NCBI GenBank assembly: GCA_026874595.1
Contig: CM049311.1
Location: forward strand, 70,540,453-70,604,452
Direction: 5' to 3'
DNA: 64,000 nt
Origin: Sipunculus nudus
Taxonomy: Eukaryota; Annelida; Sipuncula; Golfingiida; Sipunculidae
A program made the position numbers and the translations under genes. Below are positions 49,645 through 60,658 of this stretch, one piece after another. A model generated the notes under the pieces. The model was not told the origin of the DNA, searched no databases, and saw only the letters and a list, made by a program, of their open reading frames with translations. Numbering within the stretch: the stretch's first letter is position 1; every line of letters begins with the position of its first letter.

Positions 49645-51955
49645 AACAAGGGACCCATAGGTCACATCGCTCAGCTGAATTTTGGAAAATATTAGTAACT
49701 GCAAAATATTTTTATTTCTTTTGGTTTTTCATGTATATTATCATTAGAAAAGCTATGAGAAAATGGCTCTGCTAAAATGAAACTCTGTAAATCATAGAAT
49801 AATGGACATTAGCTAAACCATTTAGTGATGCACCAAGGGAACAAATAGGCCTCCAGTAAGTGTTATATAAAAGTAACATTTCATAAACAAATAATGTGTG
49901 AAGGTAATTAAGTTTTCAAAAGTTAAATATATGGCCATATGAGTTAAAAATTAATCCCACAAAGTTTGGCCAATATTCCTAATTAACAGTGTTATTCACA
50001 CCTAGGCCCCGCCAACTTTAAGAGATATGAATGAAATGCTACAAAGTATTTATATCTTCTTAAATCTTGTCAGTTAGCACTTACATTCCTAATATTTTAT
50101 CACATTTGAATATAAGGATTAAATTTCTGAAATTTTTTTCTTAAAAAAAAAAAAAAATTGTCCAAGTCTCATAAAAAAGAATTTATTTAACATTAAAATT
50201 TTAAGATTCATATTGTTTATTAGTCTTGTGTATTGAAGGGGTGGGTGGGGGAGAGGTCTCTGTTGTTACTGCTTGTTGCTGAAAAAAATGTTAACTTTTA
50301 GATTCATCTAGTTCATAGTACAGGTGATCTGTACCATTACCATGATCATTAGATGGCTTTTTGATTTACTGTTGACATTTCAGAAGTTTACACATTTGTT
50401 CAATTGAATCTATTTTTTTTGCATAATATATATTATTAAATATATATGCATTTTTTTATTTTATGAAATGTATACAGTTGAAATATAACTAATTAACAAC
50501 ATGCATACAGGGCAAAGCCTGATCTCCAATTCTGCTGAAGCAGGAAAATAATGAACAAATGTTTGTATTAGATCATTTTTTAATCACATCAATTTTTTCA
50601 TTATAAGTTTATATTTATATACATTTCCAATATAACATATATATATCTGAATATAAAAGTTGATTCATAATTCTCCATTGCATCATCATAAGTCTCAATC
50701 TTGTCAGATATCACCACATCATGCATACAAATGTTTATTTATTTTTTACCACAAAAATATATCTTTTAAATCTGCAAAACAATAAATATCTAAAAATAAT
50801 ACTCGATTTAGATTTCACAATTTTAAATGTGTCTTTATTTATCCACAATGTGCTTCATATTTTATAAATTTAAGCATACTGATGGGTTTAATTATATTTA
50901 TTAAAATCATTTAAAAGAACATTGATTTCTTTAAAAATGCTAATTTAACACAACATGGCATCTTCTGGATTACACCTTGAATTACTTTTTCAAGGAAGGT
51001 TTTTGTATATTGTGAAAACAATAACAATTACTGCAAAAAACTTAGTAGGTTTGGTTTACTGAGGAGGGGGGGGGGGATTGGGGTTGTGATATGAGAATAA
51101 CTGTACACTTGTCACAGCAGGGGATCTCCCTCAGTGACTGTAACAAATCAGAAACCCTGGCATAGCTGACTTCCAGTGACCTGGAGTTGGACCCTGCATC
51201 TGTAATCAAAGCAAATGACTACAATAGAGCCTCAAGAAAAAAATCAATAACTAGCTTAATTTTCAAGCTTTTATTTTCAAATTTCAGATTTAAACAAATT
51301 AAATACTTATGTTTACATGCTGTGAAAATTAAATCAATGGTACTTAAAGGAAAAAAACGTGCCATGGTCAAATTTGGGCAAAATTTAAGGTACTGATTTT
51401 ATTTTTATGCTAATAGCTTAAAAAATTTACAAAATTCAGATCTAATTTTGGGTAAACAATTAAATCTTAATTAAACATGGTTATATACTTGGGAAAATAG
51501 ACTCTAGTTTCAAAATTTTTCATGTTAAGTGAGTAAATATTTTTCCTGATTTTTTACGAAGTCCATTTTGTTCAGGCCCATAACTTGAAGAAATTATTCT
51601 TAACAGACTTAATTTCTGGCATGTACATAGGAACTATATAGAGGAATATTTATGGTAAATATGAAGAAAAACAGATGAGTGGTTTTGATAATAGGCAGTC
51701 CTGAAGTGTGAAAATAGGTTTTTAATAAAAATTGAGGTTTTTCCTTAATTCCTCAAAGGAAAGAAGTCGCAAAAACCCAGTTTTCGGCTTGGTAGGAGAT
51801 CTTGGGGACACATTATGCTGAATTTCGGATTTCTAGGTCTTATGGTTTCAAAACGTGCTACATCTACGGACAGACAGACGGACGGCACGACGGACGGACG
51901 ACGGACAATGGACCACGACTATAGCTCAGATGACTTATAGTCAGCTGAGCTAAAA
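49645..51955. mobile_element. family-1 dispersed element, copy D (longest)
   Basis: The left end is AACAAGGGACCCATAGGTCA with GCTCAGCTGA at 49669-49678. The right end is TCAGCTGAGC at 51941-51950, a perfect inverted match, within hairpin 51922-51952. It aligns with copy B over 50310-50490, 50690-50820 and 51062-51955. It carries extra sequence not in B, for example about 240 bp at 50820-51060. Near the right end is a GACAGACGGACGG-type run. A 69-codon frame within it (51187-51396) is not conserved in B. No transposase or helicase is coded. Confidence 0.65.
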
Positions 51956-53096
51956 ATACAGGAAAACTACACTTACATATGTGTTTGGATTGTTTCTAAG
52001 CCTTCAAGTCCTGTCATAATATTCCTTGCCCTCATGAGGCACGGTTGCACTGGTGAGTGAATTTACACACTGTGTGCAGGAAATGGCGTTGTTATAAAGT
52101 AAGTCGTAAGAAGATTTATTTTCAAATAAATTATGAGATATTACAGTTAATTTTAACCTCCGTGCAAATTTCAGATACCAGTAGTTGAATAATACATATC
52201 ATTTAGAAACATGAAACAATTTTTTTTTTTGCACCGGAAAACACCATCAAAGTTACTAAAGGACTAATACAGCATGTGAGCTTAGGCACCCTTGTTGTTG
52301 TTTACTCATTCCATGAAGTAGACGGTGGCTCTTTTTCTGCAACATACGTCAGGACAATTTATTCTCCATTTTAAATTTTTAAACCTTAAATATTTAAACT
52401 CTTGGTTTTGCAGTTTATTGACCAGGCTAGCTTGTGTATTTATAACATCCCAAAAGTTCAACTAACAGGAGTATAGGCTGAATCCGTGAATACAGGTGTA
52501 GGTGGCAACGGTTTCCCCATCAAACGATATAGAATGCACAGGCTTAGAAATGTCACATGTGCATATATGAGGCCTGAATGGCATGAAAGCAATGGGGGTT
52601 GACCACCCAGACAGGGAAGAGTGGATGCCAACCTAAGTTTGAACAGCACTAAGGGGAGAAATGCCTTGGTGTAGTCTGGTTTAGGTGGTTCCTCTGTATT
52701 ATGTAAAACGAAAAATCATGAATCTTTCATGACTTTTTGCAAATTTCCTAAAAAATCATGACTTTTAAGAACTGATTTTTAAAATCTCAAAATCATTACT
52801 TTTTAAGGATGTACAAGCCCTGTAACAAGAATCAACTGCAGTTCCTTACTATGCACCCCCCATAGGTTATAAGTCCAATAAGTTCTACAAATGATGCAGG
52901 TGAATAGATGCCTTTAATCAAACACTTTCAACCTTACAATATAAGCTGGATCAAAGTCTGGACAAAGTAACCATATCAAAACCAACACAGCGCTGGATGA
53001 TTTGCATATTGCTAGCATTATGTTTGGCATCACTGCCAACCACGTAGCTGTAGAAAAGCTGAAGTATTGAAGCAAGTTGAAGGAAACTCTACTTAC
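51956..53096. other. unique DNA, possibly intron of a minus-strand gene
   Basis: No repeat or exon recognised with confidence. If the exon at 53097-53141 is real, this would be the start of the intron that follows it. Confidence 0.3.
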
Positions 53097-53141
53097 CTGA
53101 CACCAACGCTTTGTGAAGCAATAAACAGGCAAGTCACTCAC
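53097..53141 (-). CDS. candidate 45-nt internal exon, unknown gene
   Basis: On the minus strand, CATCTCTTGTCTCATTTCAG (a strong acceptor with a pyrimidine tract) precedes a 45-nt segment ending TGTCAG, followed by a perfect GTAAGT donor. The length is a multiple of three. Only one frame is open: VSDLPVYCFTKRWCQ; the other two frames meet TGA at once. So it would be a symmetric phase-0 exon. The acceptor junction also reads CAG|GTGAGT, a donor in its own right, so tandem donors 45 nt apart are the alternative. The family is not recognised, and no partner exon was found within the window. Confidence 0.35.
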
Positions 53142-53571
53142 CTGAAATGAGACAAGAGATGCTCTTAATGGCTCAGCATCAATTCTATTACCTTATATCA
53201 TGGTCTGTAGTGACTTGGGAATGCAAATGTTCAAAACCAAGGCAATAAACTCAGGTTATATTGAGCCACCAAGTTCCTCTTGGGAATTCTAATTTTAAGG
53301 AATTTGGAACACATAAAACAAGCAGAAAAGCGATATCTGTCTTACACAAATGTGCATGAGATAAACTATTAATTTTTTCTGTGAGGGATTTAGAGAATGT
53401 CTAATGGTAATTTTTTAACATGTTTTTGTAAAAATATTGATAAAGTCACTACGAAGAATAGCTTTGACAGCTGTACTATTTAATTTATTTTTGCACGAAA
53501 GTTCCCATTTGGACTTTGACAGTAAGATGTATATTCCATGAATGTCTTGTTACATGAAAATTTTAATTAAT
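53142..53571. other. unique A+T-rich DNA
   Basis: Nothing supported. Confidence 0.45.
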
Positions 53572-54018
53572 ACAATTGACCCATAGGTCATGACATTCAG
53601 CTAAAGAGCAAGGCAAGTCTTTTCATATCTAATGGTGTTCTCAGTTTTTTATATGAACTTTTTTTATGCAACTGCCTGGAATGTATGGCCTCTGGACATG
53701 AGAAAAATAATAAAATGACAGCTGCTAGTGGAAAAGTCATATTTATTTTGTATTCAATAGTTTTAATTGTTAATGTTTTTATTATTTAATGAATGCTTAT
53801 CAGCTAAGAAAATTTCTCCAAAGATGTTCAAAGTGTAAAGATGTGAGTGCACCTAAAATGGTTGTGAACAAGATCTGGATGGACAGACAAAGTATGAACC
53901 TCATGCATATATTGTAGGAATAAACATTCCATCATGATGGCTTCAAGAACAGACTGACAATAATGTAGCAGAGGGATATCACCATTGCTATGTCACAAGA
54001 CTGTCAGGTGAGCTAAAC
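53572..54018. mobile_element. family-1-like dispersed element, copy E (short)
   Basis: The left end, TTGACCCATAGGTCATGACA then TTCAGCTAA, parallels the left ends of A-D. The right end GACTGTCAGGTGAGCTAAAC parallels their right ends. The interior is about 400 bp and different from A-D, with GGATGGACAGACAAAG. It may be a deletion derivative or a related subfamily. Confidence 0.5.
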
Positions 54019-55359
54019 ACTACAAATCAGTACTGCTCACAGGGCAGATAGGGATCTTGCCAAATGGTGTAAGCAGAACACACCTCCCATACAACAATCC
54101 TTGATGTGTACCAAATGGTGATTAAAATCTGCTGTGAAAACAAGACTTGACAGGCATTTAAATTTGACTGATGGGACCTGTTGAGAGTCATGATGGCAGT
54201 CATGCTAGTAGTGGCATTAATAGTCTATATTGATACAATGGTATTCCTGAACAAAGCCAGTAATCTTAATATCAGCCTCTGAGCGAGAGAGTCACACAAG
54301 AGAATCATGAACAATCCCATCCCCTTGGTGACCATGAATGTTCCCGGTGGCTTTGTATAGTAAGGCTGTCTGTCATACAAGCCAGAGGATGCATGTTTGT
54401 TGGTGGATATAAACATTCAAAGAAGCATACTCATGTTGCATAAATATCAGCTGTACTCATCATGTGCATTTTTTTTTCATCTCATTTAGTTCATATCCTA
54501 TATGAACCATGTATCTGAAATATTAGTCATTAAAGTTCAACCTGAATGCTATTTTCATAACCTGGTGTGGCAACAGGATAAGTGGTTTTGGTATAATGTA
54601 TGCGTTGTTATTTTCAAAGACTATTTCATCATTTTTTCAAGTGAGTTTGAATGAGCCATGATGCAGCAGTCCCTGTAAACAACAGATTACTTGTGTCCAA
54701 GGCACAGACACACCACACCTGTGCATTATTTGGCCATTTGAGAGAAGTTGGGCAAAGGGATTACTTCTTAGGTCTCAAGCTTTTCATGATAGCCTTGTAT
54801 GTTAGTAAATCTTTACCCAACTAGATTTATCTTCTCTAAAAGACGTTTCTTGGTTTGCTCAGTCTGATCTTTTCCCACACGTACAGTAGGTGTTATCATG
54901 ATTTGATTTTTAAGTGTTTAACTGAGCATTCCACATTTTCTCAAATTGAAGATAATACTCTGATGATTTAGTTGATAGTTCTATTTTGATCTCAATGAAT
55001 CATTTAGTGTATGATAACACATTAACCTCATACAGTAAGTTACTACATGCAGTTCTTTCCAGAGGTTCCTATTGTGATAAGATTCCCTCGTAATGTTAAT
55101 TAGAAATAATTGGCTTGCTACATCCTGTCTTCCATAACATATCCTGTGGCATAAATAGCTAAACCTTGAATGATCACTAAGAGACTGTCATGTATAGCAA
55201 GCATAAAATGTCATTTTTCAGTAAGCCTTCACCGGTCTGAATAAATAATTATTAGGCAAACATTGAAGTGTCTAAATAACTAATTCTGCAATAAATGATA
55301 TGTTATATTTTCCCTTTTCTCACACAAAATGTTTTCAAACTGATTTTGGCAAAGGGGTT
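54019..55359. other. unique DNA
   Basis: Nothing supported beyond background open frames. Confidence 0.5.
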
Positions 55360-55680
55360 TGGGCAAATCAGTTGAGTGCGTTCTCATGGGCATCTAGCAG
55401 CAATGCATGAGATGTACATTTCACATGTTGATCAATGTAACAAAGTCCTGGCACAAGCATTGGTGCTTGCGCTGTGATCAAGTTGCAGCTAGAGGGTTCA
55501 AACAACACTTCAGTAAGGCAGATAATTCTATTTGCATTCAAAATGGTTTGAAACCATATCGAGAGCTGGATTCAAACTGTTTTGGCCAAAATGGTTTGAA
55601 TCCAGCTCCATCGATTGCCATGTGAACTCTCTAATGCGCATTTGACACAGGATTGCATTTGCCATGTGAAAGGGGTATAA
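55360..55680. repeat. possible foldback element with nested palindromes
   Basis: It contains the 46-bp palindrome 55563-55608, the 15-bp palindrome ATGGTTTGAAACCAT (about 55543-55557) and a weaker outer pair: TTTCACATG near 55420-55428 against CATGTGAAC near 55619-55627. GGTTTGAATCC resembles a tRNA box B. The class is unknown. Confidence 0.4.
55563..55608. repeat. 46-bp near-perfect palindrome
   Basis: Arms of 23 bp are centred on TTTTGGCCAAAA, starting GAGCTGGATTCAAAC and ending GTTTGAATCCAGCTC. Only two adjacent positions per arm mismatch. There is no spacer. Confidence 0.85.
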
Positions 55681-56399
55681 TGAACCTTCCAGATTTCAGG
55701 TTTTGTAGTTAAGACATTAGATAGAATCTCATCTACATATCAGTATCCTTTTGGTTGAAGGATTGGACTTGATAAATATAACCATTTGTTGTGTATATAT
55801 AAGCCAGGTAAAAGCCACTGTACTTGTATCCCCTGTACTTGTCTTCAAACACCAAGGCATATAGTAATCTAACAGAACATGATTTTATGATATTATGCTC
55901 AAACTTTCAATTACATTAAGATTACAGAATATCAAAGCTACTATCCAATTTACTTTGTTTTTAAAACATGTACTTGATTGTAAATAGGGTTGTCATTTAC
56001 AAGCATGATGTGATATGCAGAATCATGCATCTGTGTAAAAACTAAACAAAAGCATTCATTGGTTATGTTCTGATAACTCTGCTGTAACAAAATTTTCCAC
56101 CACACTGGACCATTTGATTACTGATTTTTCTAAATTTCTATGAAGCAGACCCCCATAGAGTTGGAACATCATGCTTTCTGGTGCCAACAACTTTGTGTTT
56201 ATGTTAATCTGATGAAGGGGCCTGGTTAACCCAATTCAGAAATCTGTTTATGAAATCTATAAAAAGTGAATTCTACTGTTTGTAGGTATCTTTGTCATAC
56301 AGCAGAACCCTTCAAGAATATTATATAACTACAAGCACCATGTTATATGAATATGCTCTCTGGGGTACTACTTTTCTGCCTTGAAGCATAAAGCATGCG
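55681..56399. other. unique A+T-rich DNA
   Basis: Nothing supported. Confidence 0.5.
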
Positions 56400-56416
56400 T
56401 ACCTTTACGAAAGGTA
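56400..56416. other. 17-bp palindrome at the left edge of the duplication
   Basis: TACCTTTACGAAAGGTA has perfect 7-bp arms around ACG. It lies just left of where the duplicated sequence begins and is not repeated at the second unit, where only CCCTTACGAAAATGG is found. Confidence 0.7.
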
Positions 56417-56446
56417 AGATGGTAGCTCCCTTACCAAAATGGAAAG

Positions 56447-56760
56447 TACTCACATATATGTGCCTTATATGTCCCTTATAAGGGCCTTATATGTCCCTTA
56501 TAAGGGACATATATTTCCCATATAAATGCTATGTATGTGAGTTATATGTATATTGCAGCTATATGTTTAGTCAGGCATTGTTATATGTGAGTTGTAAGGG
56601 AGTTGTATGTTTGTTATATGTCAGTTATAAGGGAGCTGCTCATGAGGCCATTCTGTACAGTTCATTTATATGGGACTTGTATGGGAGATATAAGGGAGTT
56701 GAATGTGAAGGGGTTCTGTATATGTCAGTTATATGTCAGTTATAAGTTTATATACTGTGA
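56447..56760. repeat. TTATAAGGGACATATATG satellite-like patch, unit 1
   Basis: Degenerate repeats of TTATAAGGG, ACATATATG and GAGTTATATGT of about 20-25 bp. It includes two CCTTATAAGG boxes (56474-56483 and 56496-56505) and a 26-bp perfect palindrome at 56488-56513. The right half (56540-56760) is dominated by ATATGTCAGTTATA. Confidence 0.8.
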
Positions 56761-57432
56761 GCTTACTGTTCTATAAGATAGGACTTAGACATTTTCCAAG
56801 GGAACACAAATGCTGCAGAAACTTCTAAGTCCCAGCTCCATTATGGTTTTAAGAAAATGAATTATAATTGAATAATAAATACTGAAGAAGTATGTTAAAA
56901 TGGGTATCAAAATAACCAGCTTCCTCAGAACTTTATGTATATTAGAAAAATTATACTATAAATAAATTTTTTTCATCTGATGTATACATTAAGAGGTATA
57001 AACTATAGTAATCATGCATGCAGTAAAACATCATTTACTCAAAACACAATACAAAAAAATAATTTGACTATATTTCACATTGGTTATAATTTGTGCCCTT
57101 GATAATTATAAGAAAAAATAATTCTTTTGGAATGTAGTGTATATACAAACACTACAGCATCTAATTGCAATTGACAACTACTTCATAAATACAGAACACA
57201 GGGTATTGATGTAGTGTGCCACTGACCAATCATGGGAATACATAGGCATTAACCTCATATCATATTGGTGTTAAAAACAGCTCAACACCAACACATTCCA
57301 GCTGTAAAATATTGCCATCGAAAATCAACAGCATTGATAAAAGCATAGGTACTTTAAAAAAATAAGTATCTGCATTCTTATTGTGACAATAACCAGCATT
57401 CTAATCAGTAAATTTCACAAGTATATGTAACA
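56761..57432. other. unit 1 spacer
   Basis: A+T-rich sequence shared with 60971-61632. No exon-like segment. Confidence 0.5.
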
Positions 57433-57449
57433 CCCCCCCCCCCCCCCCC
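57433..57449 (+). repeat. poly-C run of 17
   Basis: It recurs in unit 2 at 61633-61648 (16 C). It lies about 75 bp upstream of the TGACGTCA site in both units. Confidence 0.95.
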
Positions 57450-57524
57450 AGCAGACAAGCTTGCTGTACAAGCTCTCTCTACAATGGACCTTTGACCTTA
57501 CTGTACCCTGCCCTGGAATAGTGG

Positions 57525-57532
57525 TGACGTCA
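57525..57532. promoter_or_regulatory. CRE palindrome TGACGTCA, unit 1
   Basis: A perfect full CREB/ATF site, about 170 bp before the first candidate donor (57695) and preserved in unit 2. The flanks CTGCCCTGGAATAGTGG and CACATGAATACTGTACAGG are also conserved. No TATA element is obvious between it and exon 1, so the start site is not fixed. Confidence 0.45.
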
Positions 57533-57559
57533 CATGAATACTGTACAGGCTGTGCACAA

Positions 57560-57694
57560 CAAAGGCATGCAGAGTCAGTTTACATCTGAATGATAACATC
57601 TGGTAACTGTTAAGAGAGTATACACTTTGAAGAGAAGTTCTTTGTCAAGCTGCTCAAGCAGAAGGGAAATGTATAGCTAAAAAATGTCTCATTG
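57560..57694 (+). other. candidate 5' non-coding exon, unit 1
   Basis: The transcribed start is unknown. The right edge is the donor ATTG|GTGAGT at 57694/57695 (GTAAGT in unit 2). It contains two very short upstream frames, ATG TAT AGC TAA and ATG TCT CAT TG. A separate frame through GAAGAGAAGTTCTTTGTC reads HFEEKFFVKLLKQKGNV then TAG, and differs from unit 2 only by synonymous changes within those 17 residues. This exon might therefore be partly coding in another arrangement. Confidence 0.35.
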
Positions 57695-58165
57695 GTGAGT
57701 AATCTTGCATTATTTAAGTTATTTTTGCATAGTAAACCAGTGATTGCATAAAGATGACTTCACCTATCTTGGTTTGCCCTGAAAAAAACAGAATTTGTGT
57801 GTTTCAAGATAACATTTCCTATTTGGTGGCCAATTTTTACAAAATAACATATTTTTGACAAAAAGCTGATGCTGTTGCCCCTATATAGTGACATTGTGCA
57901 TGTTCTATGCACCAACAGGAAGTTAAGAACATCCTTTTCAGTGATGCTATTTGCAATTCAGTGTGAAAAAATCAAGAGTCAGCAGCAGGCCCCAAAGTTT
58001 ACATATTGATGTAATTTCTTAATGTCCCCTACCTGTGGAAGGGATGACCAGTTAACCTACATAAAGCTTAATCAGCACACAAATGCTATGAGTACCACAT
58101 ACTACCATTTTATTTGTTGAACCTATGGCTATTGACCATGTTATTATTTAGCTGAACTCTGGGTC

Positions 58166-59850
58166 ATGAAAAAAAAGCTGCTACAAGGTAAAGATGTTCC
58201 TTTTCATTTTCCAAATCGACTTGAATTTTTTGTCTTGCTAGAGTGCCCAAAAGTTATAATATGGTTAAAAATTGTTAATTATTCATTGTTCATAAGTTTT
58301 TCTTTCAGGCAAAGTAAACATTAAACACTGTTGATCATTGCTGAATTTACAGCCACTGTCTCAATTTTGGTGAATGCTTTTTTTTTTTTTTATAAAATTG
58401 AAGAGAGGTTTGCTGTACTCAACCAAAACATTTCAACTAATCTAAAAAATTAATCAAATATTTTTTACTATTGGAGTCTTTCACACAAAAACTCCTAAAT
58501 TAAGATTTAATTTCATAATATGCCCTTCTACATGTCATTTACATATACTGTAAACACCAATTTATTAACAATTTGATACATAACACAGTATGTTTCATAA
58601 CAATCCACAAACCATTCATAATCATATGTATGAATTTAATCTGAATTTGACATCAGAAGGTCAAGAACACCCTTTTAAAGGTCATGAGCACTTTAACTTT
58701 AATGGGCTTGGTCCTCTGGCTTTCATTTGAGGTTTCTTCTGACATACTAGTATTCACTTTCATTACAAAAGAAAAAGCATAATAATTTGGGAATTTGTTT
58801 CACTAAGGATCAGATGATTTCATTAGGTACTATTTTGATTCCCAAAGAGAAATCAAATCTGGTTCAATTTACAGGTTAATCAAAAGTGCATTTTTAGTCT
58901 ACCTTGAATGATTTCTTTTTATATGTACATGTAGTAGTGCCATTTCACCATAAAAGATCAAGAAGTCATTTTGAACATCACTGATGTACTGTTTTAGTAA
59001 TATTATTGATGTGAGGCCCTTTTTTAGTCCATTTGTCTGCTTAAATGTTAAAATATGCAAGACTCCATGTTCTTAATTATTTATTTCCAACAACCTTTGT
59101 TTCTATGATTTGTAATGGTTTCTTTACTTTTCCAGTATGAAGAAATGGTGCAGAAAGTAAAAGGAGAGCCCAGATATCTCCAGCCCTTGCAAGAATTGTC
59201 TGGTAAGCATATTCAGTTAATCATATAAAGTAACATTTAAATCTTTTAGCAAATGGGAAATGTTATGAATTGTAAGTTTTTTTTTTATCAAATAGCTGGA
59301 ACTTACCATATTTGAAGTGCAAATCTGGTGGTTAACATTTATTGTGCATATGGGATATTAATATATTATTATAAACTGTTTACATGTTAAAATTGTTTTA
59401 ACTGAGTAACCTACTTTCTGAACCTATGAGCATCTTTAGGCCACAGTGTCTGTCCTGTGACCAGTATATTTGATAATCTGTAATGTTTGTATATACTCTG
59501 TATAACTGGAAAACTCTTCCTGTGTTAGTAATTGAGAAGTCCAACTGTATTTACTTATAATCCTAAATGTTAAACAGGCATATTTTCAGAACATTGAAAA
59601 CCCCTATATAGAGAGCAGATGTACGTTCAGTGAAATAAATTCTTTTCCTTTTTTGACTTGTGTGTTGCCTCCAGATAAGGTAAACTACTATAAATGTTAA
59701 GAAAAGCAATACTAAGCATCAATGTCAAAAGATATTCTTTAAACTTATTTAATAAGATAATTAATGTAAGCAATAATGACTATATGTGTATACTTAGACT
59801 GGTAACATTTGTTTTTGCAGGTCAAACAGGAGGGGACTGAAAAGGATTAA
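58166..59850 (+). CDS. candidate five-segment small gene, unit 1 (unknown product)
   Basis: Segments 58166-58187 (within exon 58152-58187), 58309-58313, 59136-59202, 59675-59679 and 59821-59850 join to 42 codons plus TAA. Each internal boundary has AG before and GT after: TTATTTAG/GTAAAG, TTTTTCTTTCAG/GTAAAC, TTTACTTTTCCAG/GTAAGC, GTTGCCTCCAG/GTAAAC and TTGTTTTTGCAG. Two segments are 5-nt microexons (GCAAA, ATAAG), and both are needed to hold the frame. The peptide begins MKKKLLQGK, continues YEEMVQKVKGEPRYLQPLQE and ends LSDKVKQEGTEKD. It is lysine/glutamate rich and probably helical, with no signal peptide or membrane segment. Upstream, ATTG at 57694 would join exon 58152 as 5' UTR. AATAAA lies at 59978. 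I recognise no family. A non-coding RNA, or exon skipping giving other frames, are real alternatives. Confidence 0.35.
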
Positions 59851-59977
59851 GAGTGTGGCAAGGGTGTATATTTCCTTCCAGCCTTCATTCTCTAAAAGGA
59901 CAACACTCTCAAATCTGACTGAACCAGGGAGTTTTAAAAATCTTATGAAAATATTATTTTCAGTTTACAAATGTGTA

Positions 59978-59983
59978 AATAAA
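59978..59983 (+). terminator. polyadenylation signal AATAAA, unit 1
   Basis: It lies 128 nt after the candidate stop codon, followed by a T/G-rich stretch (TTTTGGCTCTTGTATTTTC), as expected for a cleavage region. Confidence 0.4.
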
Positions 59984-59999
59984 CATTAATTTTGGCTCT

Positions 60000-60249
60000 T
60001 GTATTTTCTTACTTTTATGTTTCATGTGTTTGCGTCCATATGACTGTGTGAAGTTGATGACCCCCAGTGTGACTGCAGGCCAGCACTGATTTCAAGGAAT
60101 TGCACAGTGCAGGAAGCTCACCACACACACACAAACCTTAATTTCTATCATCTACCGTTATTCCTTGTGGAATAAAGAAAAGAGTAAACACCTTTAAGAA
60201 CATACAACAGACAGTAACTGAGCTATTGACAAACAGTACAGAAGGTGCA
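60000..60249. other. unit 1 right spacer
   Basis: Unique DNA after the candidate polyadenylation site. The counterpart in unit 2 is outside the window. Confidence 0.4.
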
Positions 60250-60640
60250 TACACTGACTTATATGTGAGTTATATGTCACTTATAAGGGACGTATATGGC
60301 ACTTATAAGGCTCATATATGTCACATATATGTGAGTTATAAGGCACATATATGTGAGTTATAAGGCACATATATGGGACATATATGGGAGTTATAAGGGA
60401 CATATATGGGAGTTAAAAGGGGACCTATATGTGGAAGCCTTATAAGTGACATATAAGGCCCATATATGTGACATATAAGGCTCCTACCTAATTTGCATAT
60501 AAAATCCATATACCGGACATATATGTGACATATATGGGAGTTATAAGGTTGGATATAAGGGACATATATGGCACATATATGTGCCTTATATGTGCCATAT
60601 AACTTTCACATATATGGCACTTATAAAAATTTTTGGTAAC
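60250..60640. repeat. GAGTTATAAGGCACATATATG satellite array at the unit junction
   Basis: About 390 bp of 20-28 bp repeats combining ACATATATG(T/G)G, GAGTTATAAGG and GACATATA. They are densest at 60256-60480, with inverted forms (CCTTATATGTGCCATATAAC) toward 60600. The array sits exactly between unit 1 and unit 2 and is absent from the left side of unit 1. Confidence 0.9.
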
Positions 60641-60658
60641 CCTTACGAAAATGGAAAG

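Larger units (their letters stand above)
56420..60640 (+). repeat. direct tandem duplication, unit 1 (about 4.2 kb)
   Basis: Alignment with unit 2 begins around CCCTTACSAAAATGGAAAG. Matching landmarks are offset by 4212 bp at the left edge (56441/60653), about 4200 at the poly-C run and TGACGTCA, and 4196 at the 67-nt exon (59136/63332). Identity by eye is about 95% with many 1-6 nt indels. The unit contains the candidate gene at 57560-60000. No other copy is seen to the left. Confidence 0.95.
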
